Assembly (NCBI GenBank): GCA_033782935.1
Contig: JAWQEG010000283.1
Span: 1,426,001 to 1,490,000 of the forward strand
Direction of reading: 5' to 3'
Length of the DNA: 64,000 bases
Origin: Petrolisthes cinctipes
Lineage: Eukaryota > Arthropoda > Malacostraca > Decapoda > Porcellanidae
The position numbers and the translations under genes are program-made. The notes under the pieces were generated by a model, which was not told where the DNA came from, did no database searches, and saw only the letters and a program-made list of their open reading frames with translations. Positions 1 to 12,890 of the stretch are shown here, one piece after another. The first letter of the stretch is position 1, and each line of letters starts with the position of its first letter.

Positions 1-1636
1 GCTTCTTCTATACTCGTTTATATCTCAAATTCAGGCTCAAAACATCCTAAAATTCGATATTTTGGGGTCCCAGAAGCGATCTGTACATGCCTACTCAATG
101 CTAGAATTTTTTCAAAATATAGGCTCAAAACATGCTCAAAATCGATATTTTAGGTGCGTAAAGGCGATATCTCAAATTCAGGCCCAAAACACCCGAAAAT
201 TCGATATTTTGGGGTCCCAGAAGCGATCTGTACATGCCTACTCCGTGTTAGAGTGTTTTCAAAATACAGGCCCAAAACATGCTAAAAATCGATGTTTTAG
301 GTGCCGAAAAGTCGATATGTGCATGCATCTTCAGTACCCGTTTATATCTCAAATTCAGGCTCAAAACACCCGAAAACTCGATATTTTGGGGTCCCAGAAG
401 CGATCTGTACATGCCTACTCAATGCTAGAATGTTTTCAAAATATAGGCTCAAAACATGCTCTAAATCGATATTTTAGGTGCCCAAAAGTCGATATGTGCA
501 TGCATCTTCTTTACTCGTTTATATCTCAAATTCAAACTCAAAACACCCGAAAATTCGATATTTTGGGGTCCCAGAAGCGATCTGTACATGCCTACTCAGT
601 GCTAGAATATTTTCAAAATATAGGCTCAAAACATGCTCAAAATCGATATTTTAGGTGAGTAAAGGAGATATCTCAAATTTAGGCCCAAAACACCCGAAAA
701 TTCGATATTTTGGCGTCCCAGAAGCGATCTGTACATGCCTACTCCGTGTTAGAGTATTTTCAAAATACAGGACCAAAACATGCTCAAAATCGATGTTTTA
801 GGTGCCAAAAAGTCGATATGTGCATGCATCTTCAGTAACCGTTCAAATCTCAAATTCAGGCTCAAAACACCCGAAAATTCTATATTTTGGAGTCCCAGAA
901 GCGATCTGTATATGCCTACTCCGTGTTAGAGTATTTTCAAAATATAGGCTAAAAACATGCTAAAATCGATATTTTAGGTGCGTAAAGGCGATATCTCAAA
1001 TTAAGGCCCAAAACACCCGAAAATTCGATATTTAGGGGTCCCAGAAGCGATCTGTACATGCCTACTTCGTATTAGAGTATTTTCAAAATACAGGCCAAAA
1101 ACATACTGAAAATCGATCTTTTAGGTGCCCAAAAGTCGATATGTGCATGCATCTTCTGTACTCGTTTATATCTCAAATTCAGGCTCAAAACACCCGAAAA
1201 TTCGATATTTTGGGGTCCCAGAAGCGATCTGTACATGCCTACTCAATGCTAGAATGTTTTCAAAATATAGGCTCAAAACATGCTCAAAATCGATATTTTA
1301 GGTGCCCAAAAGTCGATATGTGCATGCATCTTCTTTACTCGTTTATATCTCAAATTCAAACTCGAAACACCCGAAAATTCGATATTTTGGGGTCCCAGAA
1401 GAGATCTGTACATGCCTACTCAATGCTAGAATGTTTTCAAAATATAGGCTCAAAACATGCTCAAAATCGATATTTTAGGTGCCCAAAAGTCGATATGTGC
1501 ATGCATCTTCTTTACTCGTTTATATCTCAAATTCAAACTCAAAACACCCGAAAATTCGATATTTTGGGGTCCCAGAAGCGATCTGTACATGCCTACTCAG
1601 TGCTAGAATATTTTCAATATAGGCTCAAAACATGCT
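1..1636 (+). repeat. Duplicated block, left copy (offset 7,514 bp)
   Basis: This stretch matches 7,515-9,150 base for base at every point I compared. Both share private variants: a one-base deletion in CATGCTAAAATCG (about 957 and 8,471), GAGATCTG instead of GCGATCTG (about 1,401 and 8,914), and a 3-base loss giving TTTTCAATATAGG (about 1,612 and 9,126). The similarity ends near 1,637, where the next bases differ. The left limit lies outside the window. Inference: a recent duplication by unequal exchange. Confidence 0.85.
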
Positions 1637-4600
1637 AAAAATCGATATTTTAGGTGAGTAAAGGCGATATCTCAAATTAAGGCCCAAAACACACGAAAAT
1701 TCGATATTTAATGGTCCCTGAAGCGATCTGTACATGCCTACTCCGTATTAGAGTAATTTCAAAATACATGCCCAAAACATGCTTAAAATCGATATTTTAG
1801 ATGCCCAAAGTCAATATGTGCATGTAACTTCTGTACCCGTTTATATCTTAAATTCAGGCTCAAAACACCCGAAAATTCAATATTTTGGGGTCCCAAAAGC
1901 AATCTGTACATGCCTACTGAGTGCTAGAATATTTTCAAAATATTGGCTAAAAAACATGCTAAAAATCGATATTTTAGGTGCCAAAAAGTCGATATCTCAA
2001 ATTAAGGCCCAAAACACCCGAAAATTCGATATTTAGGGGTCCCAGAAGCGATCTGTACATTCCTACTAAGTGTTAGAGTATTTTCAAAATACAGGCCAAA
2101 AACATACTGAAAATCGATCTTTTAGGTGCCTAAAAGTCGATATGTGCATGCATCTTCTCTACCCGTTTATATCTCTAATTCTGGCCCTAAGCACCCGAAA
2201 ATTCGATATTTTTTGGTCCGAAAAGCGATCTGTACATGCCTACTCAGTGCTAGAATGTCTTCAAAATATAGGCTCAAAACATGCTCAAAATCGATATTTT
2301 ATGTGCCCAAAAGTCGATATGTGCATTCATCTTCTGTATTCGTTTATATCTCAAATTCAAGCTCAAAACACCCGAAAATTCGATATTTTGGGGACCCAGA
2401 AGCGATCTGAACATGCCTACACAGTGCTAGAATATTTTCAAAATATAGGCTCAAAACATGCTAAAAATCGATATTTTATGTGCGTAAAGGCTATATCTCA
2501 AATTCAGGCCCAAAACAACCGAAAATTCGATATTTTGGGGTCATAGAAGCGATCTGTACATGCCTACTCAGTGTTAGAGTATTTTCAAAATTCAGGCCCA
2601 AAACATGCTGAAAATCAATATTTTTGGTGCCCAAAGTCAATATGTGTATGCATCTTCTATACTCGTTTATATCTCAAATTCAGGCTCTAAACACCCGAAA
2701 ATTCGATATTTTAGGGTCCCAGAAGCGATCTGTACATGCCTACTCAGTGCTAGAATGTTTTCAAAATATAGGCTCAAAACATGCTCAAAATCGATATTTT
2801 AGGTGCCCAAAAGTCGATATGTGTATGCATCTTCTGTACTCGTTTAAATCTCAAATTCAGGCTCAAAACACCCGAAAATTCGATATTTTGGGGTCCCAGA
2901 AGCGATCTGTACATGCCTACTCAGTGCTAGAATATTTTCAAAATATAGGCTCAAAACATGCTAAAAATATATATTTTAGGTGCGTAAAGGCGATATCTCA
3001 AATTAAGGCCCAAAACACCCGAAAATTCGATATTTAGGGGTCCCAGAAGCGATCTGTACATGCCTACTCCGTGTTAGAGTATTTTCAAAATACAGGCCAA
3101 AAACATACTGAAAATCGATCTTTTAGGTGCCTAAAAGTCGATATGTGCATGCATCTTCTCTACCCGTTTATATCTCTAATTCTGGCCCTAAACACCCGAA
3201 AATTCGATATTTTTGGGTCCGAAAAGCGATCTGTACATGCCTACTCAGTGCTAGAATGTCTTCAAAATATAGGCTCAAATCATGCTCAAAATCGATATTT
3301 TAGGTGCCCAAAAGTCAATATGTGCATTCATCTTCTGTATTTGTTTATATCTCAAATTCAAGATCAAAACACCCGAAAATTCGATATTTAGGGGTCCCAG
3401 AAGCGATCTGTACATGCCTACTTCGTGTTAGAGTATTTTCATAATACAGGCCAAAAAGATACTGAAAATCAATCTTTTAGGTGCCCAAAAGTCGATATGT
3501 GCATGCATTTTCTGTACCCGTTTATATCTCAAATTCTGGCCCTAAACACCCGAAAATTCGATATTTTGGGGTCCCAGAAACGATCTGTACATGCCTACTC
3601 CGTGTTAGAGTATTTTCAAAATTCAGGCCCAAAACATACTGAAAATCGATATTTTTGGTGCCCAAAGTCAATATGTGTATGCTTCTTCTATACTCGTTTA
3701 TATCTCAAATTCAGGCTCAAAACATCCGAAAATTCGATATTTTGGGGTCCCAGAAGCGATCTGTACATGCCTACTCAATGCTAGAATTTTTTCAAAATAT
3801 AGGCTCAAAACATGCTCAAAATCGATATTTTAGGTGCGTAAAGGCGATATCTCAAATTCAGGCCCAAAACACCCGAAAATTCGATATTTTGGGGTCCCAG
3901 AAGCGATCTGTACATGCCTACTCCGTGTTAGAGTATTTACAAAATACAGGCTCAAAACATGCTAAAAATCGATGTTTTAGGTGCCGAAAAGTCGATATGT
4001 GCATGCATCTTCAGTACCCGTTTATATCTCAAATTCAGGCTCAAAACACCCGAAAATTCGATATTTTGGGGTCCCAGAAGCGATCTGTACATGCCTACTC
4101 AGAGTTGCAATGTTTTCAAAATATAGGCTCAAAAAACATGCTCAAAATCGATATTTTAGGTGCACAAAAGTCGATATGTGAATGCATCTTCTGTACTCGT
4201 TTATATCTCAAATTCAAGCTCAAAACACCGGAAAATTCGATATTTTGTGGTCCTAGAAGCAATCTGTACATGCTTACTCAGTGCTAGAATATTTTCATAA
4301 TATAGGCTCAAAACATTCTAAAAATCGATATTTTATGTGCGTAAAGGAGATATCTCAAATTTAGGCCCAAAACACCCGAAAATTCGATATTTTGGCGTTC
4401 CAGAAGCGATCTGTACATGCCTACTCCGTGTTAGAGTATTTTCAAAATACAGGACCAAAACATGCTCAAAATCGATGTTTAAGGTGCCAAAAAGTCGATA
4501 TGTGCATGCATCTTCAGTAACCGTTCAAATCTCAAATTCAGGCTCAAAACACCCGAAAATTCTATATTTTGGAATCCCAGAAGCGATCTGTATATGCCTA

Positions 4601-5592
4601 CTCCGTGTTAGAGTATTTTCAAAATATAGGCTAAAAACATGCTAAAAATCGATATTTTAGGTGCGTAAAGGCGATATCTCAAATTAAGGCCCAAAACACC
4701 CGAAAATTCGATATTTAGGGGTCCCAGAAGCGATCTGTACATGCCTACTTCGTATTAGAGTATTTTCAAAATACAGGCCAAAAACATACTGAAAATCGAT
4801 CTTTTAGGTGCCCAAAAGTCGATATGTGCATGCATCTTCTATACTCGTTTATATCTCAAATTCAGGCTCAAAACACCCGAAAATTCGATATTTTGGGGTC
4901 CCAGAAGCGATCTGTACATGCCTACTCAATGCTAGAATGTTTTCAAAATATAGGCTCAAAACATGCTCAAAATCGATATTTTAGGAGCCCAAAAGTCGAT
5001 ATGTGCATGCATCTTCTTTACTCGTTTATATCTCAAATTCAAACTCAAAACACCCGAAAATTCGATATTTTGGGGTCCCAGAAGCGATCTGTACATGCCT
5101 ACTCAGTGTTAGAGTATTTTCAAAATTCAGGCCCAAAACATGCTCAAAATCGATATTTTAAGTGCCCAAAAGTCGATATGTGCATGCATCTTCTTTACTC
5201 GTTTATATCTCAAATTCAAACTCAAAACACCCGAAAATTCGATATTTTGGGGTCCCAGAAGCGATCTGTACATGCCTACTCAGTGCTAGAATATTTTCAA
5301 AATATAGGCTCAAAACATGCTAAAAATCGATATTTTAGGTGCCCAAAAGTCGATATGTGTATGCATCTTCTGTACTCGTTTAAATCTCAAATTCAGGCTC
5401 AAAACACCCGAAAATTCGATATTTTGGGGTCCCAGAAGCGATCTGTACATGCCTACTCAGTGCTAGAATATTTTCAAAATATAGGCTCAAAACATGCTAA
5501 AAATATATATTTTAGGTGCGTAAAGGCGATATCTCAAATTAAGGCCCAAAACACCCGAAAATTCGATATTTAGGGGTCCCAGAAGCGATCTG

Positions 5593-6596
5593 TACATGCC
5601 AACTCCGTGTTAGAGTATTTTCAAAATACAGGCCAAAAACATACTGAAAATCGATCTTTTAGGTGCCCAAAAGTCGATATGTGCATGCATCTTCTATACC
5701 CGTTTATATCTCTAATTCTGGCCCTAAACACCCGAAAATTCGATATTTTTGGGTCCGAAAAGCGATCTGTACATGCCTACTCAGTGCTAGAATGTCTTCA
5801 AAATATAGGCTCAAAACATGCTCAAAATCGATATTTTAGGTGCCCAAAAGTCGATATGTGCATTCATCTTCTGTATTCGTTTATATCTCAAATTCAAGCT
5901 CAAAACACCCGAAAATTCGATATTTTGGGGACCCAGAAGCGATCTGAACATGCCTACACAGTGCTAGAATATTTTCAAAATATAGGCTCAAAACATGCTA
6001 AAAATCGATATTTTAGGTGCGTAAAGGCTATATCTCAAATTCAGGCCCAAAACACCCGAAAATTCGATATTTTGGGGTCCCAGAAGCGATCTGTACATGC
6101 CTACTCCGTGTTAGAGTATTTTCAAAATACAGGCCAAAAACATACTGAAAATCGATCTTTTAGGTGCCCAAAAGTCGATATGTGCATGCATCTTCTCTAC
6201 CCGTTTATATCTCTAATTCTGGCCCTAAACACCCGAAAATTCGATATTTTTGGGTCCGAAAAGCGATCTGTACATGCCTACTCAGTGCTAGAATGTCTTC
6301 AAAATATAGGCTCAAAACATGCTCAAAATCGATATTTTAGGTGCCCAAAAGTCAATATGTGCATTCATCTTCTGTATTCGTTTATATCTCAAATTCAAGC
6401 TCAAAACACCCGAAAATTCGATATTTTGGGGTCCCAGAAGCGATCTGAACATGCCTACACAGTTCTAGAATATTTTCAAAATATAGGCTCAAAACATGTT
6501 TAAAAATCGATATTTTAGGTGCGTAAAGGCGATATCTCAAATTCTGGCCCAAAACACCCTGAAAATTCGATATTTTGGGGTCCCAGAAGCGATCTG
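5593..6596 (+). repeat. Two tandem copies of a 501-bp trimer (L-L-S)
   Basis: Anchors at 5,593, 6,094 and 6,597 define two consecutive trimers of 501 and 503 bp (177+177+147, with two single-base insertions in the second). The diagnostic variants are CTCTAATTCTGGCCCTAAAC, then TTTTTGGGTCCGAAAAGCG in the first L, and GTGCATTCATCTTCTGTATTCG in pieces of the second. Related single copies of the same variant block lie at about 2,045-2,540 and 3,050-3,410. Because 501 is divisible by three, the first copy and most of the second form one long open frame (5,607-6,503). I read that frame as a by-product of the repeat. Confidence 0.8.
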
Positions 6597-7514
6597 TACA
6601 TGCCTACTCAGAGTTGGAATGTTTTCAAAATAAAGGCTCAAAACATGCTCAAAATCGATATTTTAGGTGCAAAAAAGTTGATATGTGCATGCATCTTCTG
6701 TACTCGTTTATATCTCAAATTCAAGCTCAAAACACCCGAAAATTCGATATTTTGGAGTCCCAGAAGCGATCTGTACATGCCTACTCAGTGCTAGAATATT
6801 TTCATAATATAGGCTCAAAACATTCTAAAAATCGATATTTTAGGTGCGTAAAGGCGATATCTCAAATTTAGGCCCAAAACACCCGAAAATTCGATATTTT
6901 GGGGTCCCAGAAGCGATCTGTACATGCCTACTCCGTGTTAGAGTATTTTCAAAATACAGGCCCAAAACATGCTCAAAATCGATGTTTTAGGTGCCAAAAA
7001 GTCGATATGTGCATGCATCTTCAGTACCCGTTTAAATCTCAAATTCAGGCTCAAAACACCCGAAAATTCTATATTTTGGGGTCCCAGAAGCGATCTGTAC
7101 ATGCCTACTCCGTGTTAGAGTATTTTCAAAATATAGGCTAAAAACATGCTAAAAATCGATATTTTAGGTGCGTAAAGGCGATATCTCAAATTAAGGCCCA
7201 AAACACCCGAAAATTCGATATTTAGGGGTCCCAGAAGTGATCTGTACATGCCTACTTCGTGTTAGAGTATTTTCAAAATACAGGCCAAAAACATACTGAA
7301 AATCAATCTTTTAGGTGCCCAAAAGTCGATATGTGCATGCATTTTCTGTACCCGTTTATATCTCAAATTCTGGCCCTAAACACCCGAAAATTCGATATTT
7401 TTAGGTCCCAGAAGCGATCTGTACATGCCTACTCCGTGTTAGAGTATTTTCAAAATTCAGGCCCAAAACATACTGAAAATCGATATTTTTGGTGCCCAAA
7501 GTCAATATGTGTAT

Positions 7515-9150
7515 GCTTCTTCTATACTCGTTTATATCTCAAATTCAGGCTCAAAACATCCTAAAATTCGATATTTTGGGGTCCCAGAAGCGATCTGTAC
7601 ATGCCTACTCAATGCTAGAATTTTTTCAAAATATAGGCTCAAAACATGCTCAAAATCGATATTTTAGGTGCGTAAAGGCGATATCTCAAATTCAGGCCCA
7701 AAACACCCGAAAATTCGATATTTTGGGGTCCCAGAAGCGATCTGTACATGCCTACTCCGTGTTAGAGTGTTTTCAAAATACAGGCCCAAAACATGCTAAA
7801 AATCGATGTTTTAGGTGCCGAAAAGTCGATATGTGCATGCATCTTCAGTACCCGTTTATATCTCAAATTCAGGCTCAAAACACCCGAAAACTCGATATTT
7901 TGGGGTCCCAGAAGCGATCTGTACATGCCTACTCAATGCTAGAATGTTTTCAAAATATAGGCTCAAAACATGCTCTAAATCGATATTTTAGGTGCCCAAA
8001 AGTCGATATGTGCATGCATCTTCTTTACTCGTTTATATCTCAAATTCAAACTCAAAACACCCGAAAATTCGATATTTTGGGGTCCCAGAAGCGATCTGTA
8101 CATGCCTACTCAGTGCTAGAATATTTTCAAAATATAGGCTCAAAACATGCTCAAAATCGATATTTTAGGTGAGTAAAGGAGATATCTCAAATTTAGGCCC
8201 AAAACACCCGAAAATTCGATATTTTGGCGTCCCAGAAGCGATCTGTACATGCCTACTCCGTGTTAGAGTATTTTCAAAATACAGGACCAAAACATGCTCA
8301 AAATCGATGTTTTAGGTGCCAAAAAGTCGATATGTGCATGCATCTTCAGTAACCGTTCAAATCTCAAATTCAGGCTCAAAACACCCGAAAATTCTATATT
8401 TTGGAGTCCCAGAAGCGATCTGTATATGCCTACTCCGTGTTAGAGTATTTTCAAAATATAGGCTAAAAACATGCTAAAATCGATATTTTAGGTGCGTAAA
8501 GGCGATATCTCAAATTAAGGCCCAAAACACCCGAAAATTCGATATTTAGGGGTCCCAGAAGCGATCTGTACATGCCTACTTCGTATTAGAGTATTTTCAA
8601 AATACAGGCCAAAAACATACTGAAAATCGATCTTTTAGGTGCCCAAAAGTCGATATGTGCATGCATCTTCTGTACTCGTTTATATCTCAAATTCAGGCTC
8701 AAAACACCCGAAAATTCGATATTTTGGGGTCCCAGAAGCGATCTGTACATGCCTACTCAATGCTAGAATGTTTTCAAAATATAGGCTCAAAACATGCTCA
8801 AAATCGATATTTTAGGTGCCCAAAAGTCGATATGTGCATGCATCTTCTTTACTCGTTTATATCTCAAATTCAAACTCGAAACACCCGAAAATTCGATATT
8901 TTGGGGTCCCAGAAGAGATCTGTACATGCCTACTCAATGCTAGAATGTTTTCAAAATATAGGCTCAAAACATGCTCAAAATCGATATTTTAGGTGCCCAA
9001 AAGTCGATATGTGCATGCATCTTCTTTACTCGTTTATATCTCAAATTCAAACTCAAAACACCCGAAAATTCGATATTTTGGGGTCCCAGAAGCGATCTGT
9101 ACATGCCTACTCAGTGCTAGAATATTTTCAATATAGGCTCAAAACATGCT
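7515..9150 (+). repeat. Duplicated block, right copy (offset 7,514 bp)
   Basis: This is the second copy of the block at 1-1,636 and carries the same private single-base variants. It holds a mix of 177-bp and about 147-bp monomers. Just after 9,150 it continues with GTGCGTAAAGGCG, where the left copy reads GTGAGTAAAGGCG and then diverges. The similarity may extend left of 7,515, because the other copy is cut by the window start. Confidence 0.85.
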
Positions 9151-10245
9151 CAAAATCGATATTTTAGGTGCGTAAAGGCGATATCTCAAATTCAGGCCCA
9201 AAACACCCGAAAATTCGATATTTTGGGGTCCCAGAAGCGATCTGTACATGCCTACTCCGTGTTAGAGTATTTACAAAATACAGGCCCAAAACATGCTAAA
9301 AATCGATGTTTTAGGTGCCGAAAAGTCGATATGTGCATGCATCTTCAGCACCCGTTTATATCTCAAATTCAGGCTCAAAACACCCGAAAACTCGATATTT
9401 TGGGGTCCCAGAAGCGATCTGTACATGCCTTCTCCGTGTTAGAGTATTTTCAAAATATAGGCTAAAAACATGCTAAAAATCGATATTTTAGGTGCGTAAA
9501 GGCGATATCTCAAATTCTGGCCCTAAACACTCGAAAATTCGATATTTTGGGGTCCCAGAAGCGATCTGTACATGCCTACTCCGTGTTAGAGTATTTTCAA
9601 AATTCAGGCCCAAAACATACTGAAAATCGATATTTTTGGTGCCCAAAGTCAATATGTGTATGCTTCTCCTATACTCGTTTATATCTCAAATTCAGTCTCA
9701 AAACACCCGAAAATTCGATATTTTGGGGTCCCAGAAGCGATCTGTACATGCCTACTCAATGCTAGAATTTTTTCAAAATATAGGCTCAAAACATGCTTAA
9801 AAATCGATATTTTAGGTGCGTAAAGGCGATATCTCAAATTCAGGCCCAAAACACCCGAAAATTAGATATTTTGGGGTCCCAGAAGCGATCTGTACATGCC
9901 TACTCCGTGTTAGAGTATTTTCAAAATACAGGCCAAAAACATACTAAAAATCGATGTTTTAGGTGCCGAAAAGTCGATATGTGCATGCATCTTCAGTACC
10001 CGTTTATATCTCAAATTCAGGCTCAAAACACTCGAAAAATCGATATTTTGGGGTCCCAGAAGCGATCTGTACATGCCTACTCAGAGTTGGAATGTTTTCA
10101 AAATATAGGCTCAAAATATGCTCAAAATCGATATTTTAGGTGCCCAAAGTCAATATGTGTATGCATCTTCTATACTCGTTTATATCTCAAATTCAGGCTC
10201 AAAACACCCGAAAATTCAATATTTTGGGGTCCCAGAAGCGATTTG

Positions 10246-10316
10246 TACGTTTATATCTCAGATTCAGGCTCAAAACACCCGAAAATTCGATATTTTGGGG
10301 TCCCAGACGCGATCTG
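10246..10316 (+). repeat. 71-bp truncated monomer, copy 1
   Basis: The anchor here reads TTTGTACGTTTATATCTCAG. The 5' half of the monomer is missing, and sequence normally found after CTGTACCC follows directly. The next anchor is 71 bp away, so about 106 bp are lost relative to a 177-bp monomer. The breakpoint lies between the two TGTAC words that every full monomer carries, which suggests deletion by short direct-repeat recombination. The same event occurs at 12,820-12,890. Confidence 0.85.
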
Positions 10317-12819
10317 TACATGCCTACTCCGTGTTAGAGTATTTTCAAAATACATGCCCAAAACATGCTGAAAATCGATATTTTAGATGCCCAAAGTAAA
10401 TATGTGCATGTATCTTCAGTACCCGTTTATATCTCAAATTCAGGCTCAAAACACCCGAAAATTCGATATTTTTGGCTCTCAGAAGCGATCTGTACATGCC
10501 TACTCAGAGCTAGAATATTTTCAAAATATAGGCTAAAAACATGCTGAAAATCGATATTTTATGTGCCAAATAGTCGATATCTCAAATTCAGTCCCAAAAC
10601 ACCCGAAAATTCGATATTTAGGGGTCCCAGAAGGGATCTGTACATGCCTACTCCGTGTTTGAGTATTTTCAAAATACAGGCCAAAAACATACTGAAAATC
10701 GATCTTTTAGGTGCCCAAAAGTCGATATGTGCATGCATCTTCTGTACCCGTTTATATCTCAAATTCTGGCCTTAAACACCCGAAAATTCGATATTTTGGG
10801 GCCCCAGAAGCGATCTGTACATGCCTACTCCGTGTTAGAGTATTTTCAAAATTCAGGCCCAAAACATGCTGAAAATCGATATTTTTGGTGCCTAAAGTCA
10901 ATATGTGTATGCTTCTTCTATACTCGTTTATATCTCAAATTCAGGCTCAAAACACCCGAAAATTCGATATTTTGGGGTCCCAGAAGCGATCTGTACATGC
11001 ATACTCCGTGTTAGAGTATTTTCAAAATACAGGCCAAAAACATACTGAAAATCGATCTTTTAGGTGCCCAAAATTCGATATGTGCATGCATCTTCTGTAC
11101 CCGTTTATATCTCAAATTCTGGCCCTAAACACCCGAAAATTCGATATTTTGGGGCCCCAGAAGCGATCTGTACATGCCTACTCCGTGTTAGAGTATTTTC
11201 AAAATTCAGGCCCAAAACATGCTGAAAATCGATATTTTTGGTGCCCAAAGTCAATATGTGTATGCTTCTTCAGTACCCGTTTATATCTCAAATTCAGGCT
11301 CAAAACACCCGAAAATTCGATATTTTGGGGTCCCAGATGCGATGTGTACATGCCTACTCAGTGCTAGAATATTTTCAAAATATAGGCTCAAAACATGCTA
11401 AAAATCGATATTTTAGGTGCATAAAGGCGATATCTCAAATTCAGGCTCAAAACACCCGAAAATTCGATATTTTGGGGTCCCAGACGCGATCTGTACATGC
11501 CTACTCAGAGTTGGAATGTTTTCAAAATATAGGCCCAAAACATGCTCAAAATCGATGTTTTAGGTGCCAAAAAGTCGATATGTGCATGCATCTTCAGTAC
11601 CCGTTTAAATCTCAATTTCAGGCTCAAAATACCCGAAAATTCTATATTTTGGGGTCCCAGAAGCGATCTGTATATGCCTACTCCGTGTTAGAGTATTTTC
11701 AAAATATAGGCTAAAAACATGCTAAAAATTGATATTTTAGGTGCGTAAAGGCGATATCTCAAATTAAGGCCCAAAACACCCGAAAATTCGATATTTAGGG
11801 GTCCCAGAAGCGATCTGTACATGTCTACTTCGTGTTAGAGTATTTTCAAAATACAGGCCAAAAACATACTGAAAATCGATCTTTTATGTGCCAAAAAGTC
11901 GATATGTGCATGCATCTTCTGTACTCGTTTATATCTCAAATTCAGGCTCAAAACACCCGAAAATTCAATATTTTGGGGTCCCATTAGCAATCTGTACATG
12001 CCTACTCAGTGCTAGAATATTTTCAAAATATAGGCTAAAAACATGATAAAAATCGATATTTTAGGTGCCAAAAAGACGATATCTCAAATTAAGTCCCAAA
12101 ACACCCGAAAATTCGATATTTAGTGGTCCCAGAAGCGATCTGTACATGCCTACTACGTGTTAGAGTATTTTCAAAATACAGGCCCAAAACATGCTCAAAA
12201 TCGATGTTTTAGGTGCCAAAAAGTCGATATGTGGATGCACTTTCAGTACCCGTTTATATCTCAAATTCTGGCTCAAAACTCCCGAAAATTCGATATTTTG
12301 GGGTCCCAGAAGCGATCTGTACATGCCTACTCCGTATTAGAGTATTTTCAAAATACATGCCCAAAACATGCTAAAAATCGATATTTTATATGCCCAAAGT
12401 CAATATGTGCATGTATCTACTGTACCCGTTTATGTCTCAAATTCAGGCTCAAAACACCCGAAAATTCAATATTTTGGGGTCCCAGAAGCAATCTGTACAT
12501 ACCTACTCTGTGCTAAAATATTTTTAATATATAGGCTAAAAACATGCTAAAAATCGATATTTTAGGTGCCAAAAAGTCGATATCTCAAATTAAGGCCCAA
12601 AACACCCGAAAATTCGATATTTAGGGGTCCCAGAAGCGATCTGTACATGCTTACTCCGTGTTAGAATATTTTCAAAATTCAGGCCCAAAACATGCTGAAA
12701 ATCGATATTTTTGGTGCCCAAAGTCAATATGTGTATGCATCTTCTATACTCGTTTATATCTCAAATTCAGGCTCAAAACACCCGAAAATTCAATATTTTG
12801 GGGTCTCAGAAGCGATTTG

Positions 12820-12890
12820 TACGTTTATATCTCAGATTCAGGCTCAAAACACCCGAAAATTCGATATTTTGGGGTCCCAGAAGCGATCTG
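12820..12890 (+). repeat. 71-bp truncated monomer, copy 2
   Basis: It has the same breakpoint and the same private changes (TTTGTACG, CTCAGATTC) as the truncated unit 2,574 bp upstream. About 0.6 kb around it (roughly 12,704-13,300) matches 10,130-10,730 at that offset. The deletion therefore arose once and was copied with its surroundings. Confidence 0.85.

Larger units (their letters stand above)
1..10560 (+). repeat. Array domain I: L-rich mosaic with 147-bp short monomers
   Basis: This domain is rich in L monomers, including runs of three or more (for example about 1,141-1,640 and 4,824-5,510). Its short monomers mostly carry GTGCGTAAAGGCGATATCTC, one base shorter than the equivalent in later domains, so the short unit is 147 bp. 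For example, anchors at 3,764 and 3,911 are 147 bp apart, and the next, at 4,088, is 177 bp further. Short monomers here usually continue with AGGCCCAAAAC rather than the AGTCCCAAAAC seen later. Several sub-blocks recur with offsets near 3.68, 3.83 and 7.51 kb, so the domain is a patchwork of duplications rather than one regular HOR. The border with domain II is gradual, between about 10.5 and 12.6 kb. Confidence 0.85.

Noticed and set aside
5607..6503. Longest open frame (298 codons) and the many other + strand open frames of 60-249 codons
   Set aside because: They are made entirely of satellite monomers. L is 59 x 3 bases and has no stop in one + frame, so runs of L (and 147-bp S) stay open automatically. 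Starts and stops fall at variant bases or at 148-bp monomers. There is no unique domain, no conserved start context and no non-repeat sequence. I do not annotate them as genes.
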